A DNA stretch of 5,889 bases from Candidatus Omnitrophota bacterium. GTDB lineage: Bacteria; Omnitrophota; Gorgyraeia; Kaelpiales; Kaelpiaceae. The stretch covers positions 1-5,889 of the forward strand of contig JAQUNS010000046.1 in NCBI GenBank assembly GCA_028717465.1, written 5' to 3'. The notes beneath the pieces were generated by a model that was not told where the DNA came from, searched no databases, and saw only the letters and a list, made by a program, of their open reading frames with translations. Within the stretch, counting starts at the first letter, position 1. Each line of letters begins with the position of its first letter. Of this stretch, positions 1 to 5,889 are shown piece by piece. Both the position numbers and the translations under genes were made by a program.

Positions 1-90
1 GATATTTCTACAGATGTCGAAAATAAAATAAAAAAGGAATTTGGCCAGGATTCTTTTATCTATGTCCACATTGAACCGTCTAAAATTTGA
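1..90 (+). CDS. C-terminal end of a probable cation diffusion facilitator (CDF) metal efflux transporter (5' partial)
   Basis: Frame 1 is open from the first base to a TGA at 88-90, giving the last 29 residues of a protein that begins outside the window. The tail contains a 'DVENKIKKEFG' helix followed by 'YVHIEP'. This matches the end of the cytoplasmic dimerisation domain of CDF transporters, where a helix of the type 'IE..I...F' leads into a final strand ending V-H-x-E/D-P. In characterised CDF proteins such as YiiP the His and acidic residue of that last motif help bind zinc. If correct, the full protein would be an inner-membrane antiporter exporting Zn2+, Fe2+, Mn2+ or a similar divalent cation. 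Only the tail is visible, so metal specificity cannot be judged and the family call rests on a short motif. The stop is followed by AT-rich DNA with no clear terminator. Confidence 0.68.
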   Translation, partial: DISTDVENKIKKEFGQDSFIYVHIEPSKI

Positions 91-126
91 ATTGGATAAT
101 CTATTTAGATTTATTAATTGGATAAT
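90..126. repeat. 11-bp direct repeat flanking a 14-bp palindrome in the intergenic region
   Basis: AATTGGATAAT occurs exactly at 90-100 and again at 116-126, so the copies start 26 bases apart. Between them lies a perfect AT-rich inverted repeat, AATCTA-TT-TAGATT, at 98-111, which overlaps the end of the first copy. The arrangement lies directly upstream of the 1582-residue gene and could be an operator or part of its promoter. Each repeat carries TTGGAT, a weak -35-like hexamer. GATAAT (121-126) and TATATT (136-141) are -10-like, but no -35/-10 pair with 16-18 bp spacing is convincing, so I do not call a promoter. Chance similarity is a real possibility in such AT-rich sequence. Confidence 0.45.
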
Positions 127-145
127 TTAAACTGCTATATTAAAT

Positions 146-150
146 GGAGG
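146..150 (+). promoter_or_regulatory. Shine-Dalgarno site for the 1582-residue gene
   Basis: GGAGG at 146-150, within TGGAGGTGG, is a near-consensus Shine-Dalgarno core with 7 nt between it and the ATG at 158. It decides the start: the first codons of that ATG immediately encode a well-formed signal peptide. Confidence 0.88.
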
Positions 151-157
151 TGGCTGT

Positions 158-3100
158 ATGAGGAAGCTTGGAATATCAGTATCGGTTTTATTAATATTTT
201 CATCTTGTGTTTTTGCTCAGGATGTAGAACAGACCGTCCTGGCCCAGATTGAATACACCAAACAGCGTATGGCTGAACATCGCAAAGAGCTCAGCGATAC
301 CTTGGCGCAGTTTGCTAAAAATCCCACTCCTGAGCTTTACAGCCGGATAAATAAACTTCAAAGCAATGTTGCCAAAGAGAATAATATTTTAAGCTCTCTG
401 GGAGTTGCTCTGCGCGATGCCCGGGCCGCCAAAAGCTGGTGGGCTCTTGTAGAAGATATGGGTAAGGAATCTACTCTTATTTCTGCCGGAGCAAGCGTGG
501 TCTCAAGCGTCTATGACGCCGGTAAATGGATTTTCGGCCCGACCCAGGAAGACATTTTCGGAGAAAGCTGGCAGGAGGCTGAGGCGCTTCACGCTAAGAT
601 GGTCAATGAGGCCCGCAAGATACGTGAAGAGTCCCGCGCAATTGCTGCCGGCCTTGTTCAGATAGATTCGATAATTTCATCGGGCTCTGGCACAGAGGCT
701 TTGAATAATCTGCGCGATGACATGGTAAAGAAACTTAAAGCGCTTGAGGCACGCAAAGAGCTTGTGCGCAAAAATCTGAAATTTTTAGTCCGCCTATACA
801 GGGCTGAAAAAGAAAATCTTCCGGCCGCTACGATTTTCTGGGGCGAGGACCACATGGGCCGCTATGTAGAGGCAATGGTAAATCAAATAGGAGTTGGAAA
901 TTTGATTGACCACGCTATGGATCTTCTTAGCGGAAATATGGTCAAACCATTGGTTGAGTTTATAAAACCGATGGTTAAAGTGGCTATCGGAGACTATCTG
1001 GCTAAAGCAAGGGGCGGAGATAATTTGACACCTCAGATAATAGATGATTTGACTTTCTCTATTCTGTTCGGCAGCGACGAGAAGAATCTGGAGAAATTTT
1101 TCTACAGCAAGTTAGAATCAGAAGTAACAGGTAAGGTTCTGGAAAAGACTGCCCAGGGCATGATCGAAGCCGAAGCCCAGCTATTATACCGCGCGGCTCA
1201 TAAAAAAACCTGGGATATTGCTAAGCAGGAGATCGCAAATTTACCGCTGGACCTGGATTTTACGGATAAATCAGCGACGGTTGTTAAAGGCACCGAAAAA
1301 CTTGTAAAGCAGACCGAAGAGTCTATACGGAATAACGCCATGAATAAACTTGATAAGGCGGTAAAGGCCGGCAAAGTCATAAAAGACCTCTGGGATGTTG
1401 TGTTCAAAGATGCTATTCAGGTTTATCTGGTCAGCGATACATTTACCGCAACCATAAAGTCTGCCAATGAGGCCTGCGCCGGCTACCGTAAGCAGTGGCA
1501 GGAGATGAAAGATGATATGATTCTTACCGAAAATGAGTATGTGAACAACAAGTGGTTTTCGGAAAAAAGCTCTGTCTCTGTCCAGCCGCCTAAAGGCGCG
1601 GTAGATTCTTTAGGCCAGAAGCGCCAGGAGATGGCTGCTGTTGATCCTAAGGCTAGCGCTAAAGTTTACGATAGCCTTGAAAAAGCAGTCCAAACCTACG
1701 GCGGCACAAAAGAGGAACCTGCAGCCGATCCCGGCAATATGGACCTTACGGAAATTGGGCGGATCGAAGAAGACATGTTCAGGGCGGTATTGGAGGGCAA
1801 GATGCCTGCGGATAAAATCATGCTTCCCAATGTTTATAATCTTACCGCCAAAAAAATGCACACCCCCTGCTATGAAGAGACCGCCAGGCTTGCGGCAGCA
1901 TTTGCAAAATCCTGGCCCGAAGAAAAATGCATGTTTCGCGAAGAGATTGCCGCCTGTAATGCCAGTGCCGAATGCCGGGCTCAGAACCGGGCCGATCCCG
2001 GCCGCTGGTGGCGCAAGCGGGATCAGTGCCGCGCTGATCGGGCCAAGTCATACGAACAGCAGGTCTCCAAGCCCTCTCAGGAATGTACAAACCGGGTTTA
2101 TAGTGCTTATCGCCAGTACGTGGACAACCGCGCCCGCAATATACTCAAATTTTACAATATGATCGAAAAAAAGAATGAAGATATACTAAGTCAAGCTAAA
2201 GAGATTGCCGGCCCCGCCATAAGCTGGATGCAGTCCTATGAAAGCGAATCTGAAAAATTAAACGAACTCGCCGAAAACAAAGAACTGCACCAGGCTAATA
2301 TATCGAACTTAAATGATTTGGTCCCTCCTCCGGACTTGCCGAAGTCTATCGGCTTAGGTGGAAATCAGGTTTCCGCCCAGGATTATAATTTAACAAAAGT
2401 GAAGAATGTCCTTTCCGATGTCAATAAGGTTTTAAAAATATTGGCCGGGGCTGATTTTGATAACATTGGCCGGCCGCTGGAGAAGGTCGATTTCTCTATT
2501 GATGAAATAAACGGGTTTTTTAATGAGAATCCCTGGCTTAAAATTTATGACTCCAGGGGCATGCCGGTCAAGGCCCCTGTTGTTTACAAGGCGGCTAAAG
2601 CGTCTGAGGCGGTAGAAAAGAATTATTTCTATAGCGGTCCCGGCGCATATAGCCCGATCGGAGCGCCTAACTCTCTGGTAACTTTATCGGAGCCCAAAGA
2701 AGTTATCTCTCAAGAAGAGCAGGAGCTTTTCCTGAAAGTATTGCACCGCAGCAATCCCAAAGTCTATCAATGGAATTTAGACAGGTTGCTTGCCATGCCC
2801 GTGGTAGCCAATCGCGATTCTTACCTTAGCTTAGTTGATTTTTCTCCTGACAAGGCATACAGCCTCTACAAAGAGGCTTTAACTGCCTATAACAATGCGG
2901 TTAATCAAGGTAATATTGTCAGCAAGCTGTTTGCCGAGGCCGAGCAGATTTACCGCCAGCGCAACGCCATACAGGGTATAGTCGGTTTCTATTCCGGCAC
3001 TTTTAAACAGTGGGCAATATTACGCAAGCCTAATCCGTCTGCTGCCGCCAATATTCTTAATAAGGATACCGAAGAGTTCGAAAAAATAGTTGCCGATTTT

Positions 3101-4906
3101 GAAAAACAGATCGAGGTAGCCCGTGCCCAAATAATACTTCCCGATGTAGACAATATCAGGCGTGAAATAGATAAATTCACCTCTTACGCCAAAAACTACC
3201 AGAAAGAGTTTAATGCCTATTATGCCTACCTTGCAGAATATTTTAAAGACAGGAATTACGACCTGTTTGAGACACCCGATGTTTTGCATCATAAGATGCG
3301 CGCCGACAGAATACAGATTTTCAGCGACCAATATTCTGCCGATTTTAAGCAAGCCGCTGACGGCCTTAAAGAGATGAAGGCTGCCGTCCCGGAATTAAAA
3401 GAGGCGGACAAGCGGTATATTATCGCCATTAGTGAGGCGAGTTCCCAGAAAGCCAGGCTTGTAGATGAATTTAAAACATTCTACCGCGCCAATCCCGATA
3501 AGCCCCAGGAATCTCTCAAAAAACTGCAGCAGGCCAGAGAAGCCGTTCAGCAAGTTGCTATGCCTAATTTCTCTCAGAACGACCATCACTTGCCTAAAAA
3601 TATCAAAGAACATGCCTTGAAGATAATGAGCACTAATCATACCGGAGGGCTCGACCTTATCGAGCAGGAGCTGCAGAAGAAAAAGGCCAAAGAGGATACC
3701 CGTAAAGTATTTACAGATTACTGGGTGCAGAATGCTACATTGAATATGCGCTCTCTTTCAGGGGCTTCCGGGGAAGTCGTGCTTTTGAAAAATGACCTTA
3801 AACAGGGGGTGATAGAGATTCAGGGTTGGTTCTCTAATATAGATATGGTAGAGAAGGTTTTTTTCTCTGCGGACGGCACGGCCAACTGGCAAGAGCTGCC
3901 TAAAGACCTGATGTTTACTGCTTCATTTACGCCTTTACCGCAAAAGCTCTATCAGCCCTTGATTAAAGTTAAAACCGAAGACTCTCAAGAGTTTCAAATC
4001 AAAGTCTTTCCGAACATTTCAGGTATTATTGTGCGCCAGGAAGATTATAACCAGCTTGTTGCACAAACCTTGAAAAAAATTGCCGATGCCTATGAGGCCA
4101 AGGATATAAACGGTTTTAGCGAACATATCTCCCGCGGCTATTTAGGCAACAAGACATTTTTAGAAGAAGGGGCCAGGTTTGATTTTGAAGTATTTAGCGA
4201 TATACGGCTCGCTATTTACATTAACCGCATTGAAAAGAGGTCCGACCTTTTTATTGCCGAAACTAAATGGGATAAGACTCAAATCCTGCAAAGAACAGGC
4301 CAGCAGCAGAAAACTTCAGGCAATACAACTTTTATATTTTCATTTGAAGAAGGAGCGATGAAGATCAAGAATTTAAGAGGCAGCCTTATCTATGCTACTC
4401 TATCTCCTGAGATAGCCCAGGCCAGCGGATTGCCGTCGGCTGCGGTGGAAGAGATCCGTATTGCGCGCGATAACCCCAACTCTATTCAGACAGCAACAGG
4501 CAGTGTCAAGAGCGGTGCCATCGGCGCTTTAACTGTCCACAGCAGCCCGAATATTAACGTGACCGGATGGCCGGGCATAGGCTTTGATTTCACCGCCAAC
4601 TCTGCTGTAGATTCAGGCAGTTCCAACAGTGATATCAATTTTGAAGGCAATATGGTTTTTGCCGATAATATACAGAGCATTAGCGAAAAAAATTTCAACA
4701 GCATAACAGAGGCCCTGGAGTCAGGTTATACCAGCGGTGGAATTATGAATGACGGGCCCGGATCGGTCTATATGTTTATAACTAAAGAAGGCTATTACGG
4801 TAAAATGGAGATAACCAATGTAACTGTATTATCGGAAGAACTAACTTCCGTTACCTTAAAATTTAGCGTTCAGTCAGACGGTTCTCGTAATCTGGCAACA
4901 AAGTAG
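158..4906 (+). CDS. Giant exported multidomain protein of unknown function (helical body, Cys cluster, NTF2-like and C-terminal beta domains)
   Basis: I do not recognise this 1582-residue protein as a whole. The ATG follows a strong Shine-Dalgarno sequence. Residues 1-20 form a signal peptide: basic MRK, a hydrophobic core, and a V-F-A site before Q21 that fits signal peptidase I, so the product is probably periplasmic or surface-exposed. Residues 21 to about 460 are charged and heptad-like, mostly alpha-helical or coiled coil, with a small Gly/Ala/Val-rich stretch at 106-127. Flexible linkers lie near 468-480, 515-527, 721-735 and 826-838. All seven cysteines of the mature chain fall at 440, 571, 591, 600, 606, 624 and 643. 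Residues 740-1180 are again helical, with a weak TPR-like stretch near 897-935. Residues 1190-1292 look like a beta-sandwich containing 'FFSADGTANW'. Residues 1296-1412 resemble an NTF2/SnoaL-like fold. Residues 1474-1582 form a beta-rich terminal domain. There is no catalytic motif and no clear transmembrane helix after the signal peptide. A structural, scaffold or cell-envelope role is a guess; the coding call and export are secure. Confidence 0.95.
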   Translation: MRKLGISVSVLLIFSSCVFAQDVEQTVLAQIEYTKQRMAEHRKELSDTLAQFAKNPTPELYSRINKLQSNVAKENNILSSLGVALRDARAAKSWWALVEDMGKESTLISAGASVVSSVYDAGKWIFGPTQEDIFGESWQEAEALHAKMVNEARKIREESRAIAAGLVQIDSIISSGSGTEALNNLRDDMVKKLKALEARKELVRKNLKFLVRLYRAEKENLPAATIFWGEDHMGRYVEAMVNQIGVGNLIDHAMDLLSGNMVKPLVEFIKPMVKVAIGDYLAKARGGDNLTPQIIDDLTFSILFGSDEKNLEKFFYSKLESEVTGKVLEKTAQGMIEAEAQLLYRAAHKKTWDIAKQEIANLPLDLDFTDKSATVVKGTEKLVKQTEESIRNNAMNKLDKAVKAGKVIKDLWDVVFKDAIQVYLVSDTFTATIKSANEACAGYRKQWQEMKDDMILTENEYVNNKWFSEKSSVSVQPPKGAVDSLGQKRQEMAAVDPKASAKVYDSLEKAVQTYGGTKEEPAADPGNMDLTEIGRIEEDMFRAVLEGKMPADKIMLPNVYNLTAKKMHTPCYEETARLAAAFAKSWPEEKCMFREEIAACNASAECRAQNRADPGRWWRKRDQCRADRAKSYEQQVSKPSQECTNRVYSAYRQYVDNRARNILKFYNMIEKKNEDILSQAKEIAGPAISWMQSYESESEKLNELAENKELHQANISNLNDLVPPPDLPKSIGLGGNQVSAQDYNLTKVKNVLSDVNKVLKILAGADFDNIGRPLEKVDFSIDEINGFFNENPWLKIYDSRGMPVKAPVVYKAAKASEAVEKNYFYSGPGAYSPIGAPNSLVTLSEPKEVISQEEQELFLKVLHRSNPKVYQWNLDRLLAMPVVANRDSYLSLVDFSPDKAYSLYKEALTAYNNAVNQGNIVSKLFAEAEQIYRQRNAIQGIVGFYSGTFKQWAILRKPNPSAAANILNKDTEEFEKIVADFEKQIEVARAQIILPDVDNIRREIDKFTSYAKNYQKEFNAYYAYLAEYFKDRNYDLFETPDVLHHKMRADRIQIFSDQYSADFKQAADGLKEMKAAVPELKEADKRYIIAISEASSQKARLVDEFKTFYRANPDKPQESLKKLQQAREAVQQVAMPNFSQNDHHLPKNIKEHALKIMSTNHTGGLDLIEQELQKKKAKEDTRKVFTDYWVQNATLNMRSLSGASGEVVLLKNDLKQGVIEIQGWFSNIDMVEKVFFSADGTANWQELPKDLMFTASFTPLPQKLYQPLIKVKTEDSQEFQIKVFPNISGIIVRQEDYNQLVAQTLKKIADAYEAKDINGFSEHISRGYLGNKTFLEEGARFDFEVFSDIRLAIYINRIEKRSDLFIAETKWDKTQILQRTGQQQKTSGNTTFIFSFEEGAMKIKNLRGSLIYATLSPEIAQASGLPSAAVEEIRIARDNPNSIQTATGSVKSGAIGALTVHSSPNINVTGWPGIGFDFTANSAVDSGSSNSDINFEGNMVFADNIQSISEKNFNSITEALESGYTSGGIMNDGPGSVYMFITKEGYYGKMEITNVTVLSEELTSVTLKFSVQSDGSRNLATK

Positions 4907-4910
4907 AGCC

Positions 4911-4942
4911 GGGCTATGTTTATCTTAATGCCTGATTAGCCC
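4911..4942 (+). other. Weak inverted repeat between the giant gene and the radical SAM gene
   Basis: GGGCTA at 4911-4916 pairs perfectly with TAGCCC at 4937-4942 across a 20-nt loop. It lies just after the TAG stop (4904-4906) and just before the Shine-Dalgarno of the next gene. No T-run follows the second arm, so this is not a standard intrinsic terminator. A small mRNA hairpin affecting translation of the downstream gene is possible, but a six-pair stem with a long loop could be coincidence. Confidence 0.3.
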
Positions 4943-4944
4943 CT

Positions 4945-4948
4945 GGAG
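4945..4948 (+). promoter_or_regulatory. Shine-Dalgarno-like site for the radical SAM gene, unusually close to the start
   Basis: GGAG at 4945-4948 precedes the ATG at 4952 by only 3 nt, shorter than the usual 5-9. The ATG is still the best start. An in-frame TAG at 4937-4939 leaves no room for a longer N-terminus apart from a CTG, and the first conserved cysteine, at residue 27, sits where the family expects it. Translation initiation may be weak or coupled to the upstream gene. Confidence 0.5.
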
Positions 4949-4951
4949 AAT

Positions 4952-5889
4952 ATGGCTTTATATTCTTTGCTGTATAAGAGCGGAGAGCTCAAAAACCGCG
5001 CGGATATATTTTCAAAACATCTTTTAAAGTGTGAGCTCTGCCCTCACAGATGCGGGGCAGATAGGTCAAAAGATAATCTTGGAATATGCCGGGCAGGATC
5101 TAGAGCCAAAATATACAGCTCTCAGCTGCACTTTGGCGAGGAGCCGGCTATATCGGGGCAAAAAGGCTCCGGGACAATATTTTTCAGTTACTGCACCGGC
5201 CGCTGCATATACTGCCAAAACTGGCGTTTCAGCCAGAACGGGGAGGGCAAAGAGGTATCCGAAAAAGAACTGGCTCAGATTATGCTTGAATTGCATAATA
5301 AAGGATCCCACAATATAAATTTGGTCACTCCTACGCACTTCTTGCCCCAGATTATCCGGGCGATTTGTTTGGCGGCTGAGCTGGGTTTAAAGATACCGAT
5401 TGTTTATAATACCAGCGGTTATGAGAGAGTTGAGATTCTTAAGTTATTAGATGGTATTGTAGACATATATCTTCCTGATATGCGTTATTTCGAAGATGGT
5501 TACGGATTAAAATTTTCAGGTTTTCCCGAATACGGCCGGATAAATAGGCCGGCACTAAAAGAGATGTTTCGCCAGGTTGGGAATTTAGAGATCGATAACG
5601 GTATAGCAAAGAAAGGCTTGCTGATCCGGCACCTTATTCTTCCTAACAACATATCGGATACTGACAAGGTGCTGCATTTTATAGCTCAAGAGCTTTCACC
5701 GGACTGCTTTGTAAGTTTGATGAGCCAGTATTATCCTTTCTATTGTGCTGCCAAAGAGGCTTCACTTAGCCGCCCTATAAGCAACCAGGAGTATCAGGGC
5801 GCGCTTGGCGCTATGCACAGAGCCGGGCTTTCAAACGGCTGGATACAGGATGATGTAGATGAAGATACCAGAAAAAGGTTTGCCGGTGA
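4952..5889 (+). CDS. PflX-type (COG1313) radical SAM Fe-S protein, pyruvate formate-lyase activating enzyme-like (3' partial)
   Basis: The reading frame is open from ATG to the window edge, giving 312 codons plus two bases. The terminal TGA is out of frame (the frame reads GGT-GA), so the C-terminus lies outside, probably only a short way on given usual family lengths of about 300-340. A cysteine-rich N-terminal motif, C27-x2-C30-x3-C34 with C46 ('LGIC'), precedes 'EEPAISGQKGSGTIFFS' and the radical SAM motif C81-x3-C85-x2-C88 ('CTGRCIYCQNW'), which ligates the [4Fe-4S] cluster that cleaves S-adenosylmethionine. Further hallmarks of COG1313 are NLVTPTHFLPQ (123-133), YNTSGYE (152-158), VDIYLPDMRY (170-179), LLIRHLILPNN (223-233), MSQYYP (257-262) and NGWIQ (295-299). 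The family is related to glycyl-radical-enzyme activases, but its substrate is not established, and no glycyl radical enzyme is in view. It should be cytoplasmic and oxygen-sensitive, consistent with an anaerobic or microaerophilic host. The gene starts 45 nt after the giant gene on the same strand, so co-transcription is plausible. It could equally be an unrelated housekeeping-type neighbour. Confidence 0.93.
   Translation, partial: MALYSLLYKSGELKNRADIFSKHLLKCELCPHRCGADRSKDNLGICRAGSRAKIYSSQLHFGEEPAISGQKGSGTIFFSYCTGRCIYCQNWRFSQNGEGKEVSEKELAQIMLELHNKGSHNINLVTPTHFLPQIIRAICLAAELGLKIPIVYNTSGYERVEILKLLDGIVDIYLPDMRYFEDGYGLKFSGFPEYGRINRPALKEMFRQVGNLEIDNGIAKKGLLIRHLILPNNISDTDKVLHFIAQELSPDCFVSLMSQYYPFYCAAKEASLSRPISNQEYQGALGAMHRAGLSNGWIQDDVDEDTRKRFAG

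Noticed and set aside
158..217. Lipoprotein signal (SSC at residues 15-17)
   Set aside because: The residue at -3 is Phe, which does not fit a lipobox. V-F-A just after it gives a better signal peptidase I site before Q21.
2021..2039. Inverted repeat GATCAG...CTGATC within the giant gene
   Set aside because: It lies inside the Cys/Arg-rich coding region, is short, and is explained by codon choice in a locally GC-rich stretch.
1641..2162. A 173-codon open frame on the + strand inside the giant gene
   Set aside because: It overlaps the giant gene in another frame, across a GC-rich stretch that suppresses stops. The translation is rich in Pro, Arg and Lys with no recognisable domain, and it has no convincing ribosome binding site.
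158..4906. Phage tail tape-measure protein, suggested by length and helical content
   Set aside because: It has a signal peptide, a cysteine cluster and C-terminal beta domains. Neighbouring genes are a transporter and a metabolic-type enzyme, not phage genes.
4907..4951. Rho-independent terminator after the giant gene
   Set aside because: The only stem is six pairs around a 20-nt loop with no following T-run.
5031..5338. Overlapping open frames on both strands (5031-5318 +, 5066-5338 -) over the start of the radical SAM gene
   Set aside because: Both are shadows. The frame starting at 4952 carries every conserved COG1313 motif, including the cluster cysteines, across this stretch.
4952..5889. 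Frameshifted pseudogene, because the gene does not appear as a closed open reading frame
   Set aside because: The frame is continuous from 4952 to the edge with all motifs in one frame. It lacks a stop only because the window ends.

Overview
The window looks like a fragment of an uncultured bacterial genome of intermediate base composition. All supported genes are on the + strand. The style resembles draft genomes of Omnitrophota or related candidate phyla: a very large exported orphan protein, an NTF2-like module near its C-terminus, and a lone COG1313 radical SAM protein. That placement is an impression from gene content, not a demonstration. A signal peptide with a signal peptidase I type cleavage site shows only that the large protein is exported.

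Layout: (1) Positions 1-90 hold the last 29 codons of a gene whose C-terminus reads like a cation diffusion facilitator (CDF) metal transporter. (2) Positions 91-157 are a short AT-rich intergenic stretch with an 11-bp direct repeat, a 14-bp palindrome and a strong Shine-Dalgarno sequence. (3) Positions 158-4906 encode one 1582-residue exported protein. It has a long, mainly helical body, a compact cysteine cluster in the middle, a beta-rich segment, an apparent NTF2/SnoaL-like fold and a terminal beta-rich domain. I do not recognise the protein as a whole. (4) After a 45-nt gap, a gene running from 4952 past the end of the window encodes a PflX-type (COG1313) radical SAM iron-sulfur protein.

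The large protein and the radical SAM gene are close and co-directional with no convincing terminator between them, so they may be co-transcribed. Nothing in the sequences ties their functions together. PflX-type enzymes lack the signal peptide the large protein carries, and an oxygen-sensitive Fe-S enzyme would act in the cytoplasm. The most novel element is the giant secreted protein. No CRISPR array, tRNA, rRNA, insertion sequence or integrase is visible.
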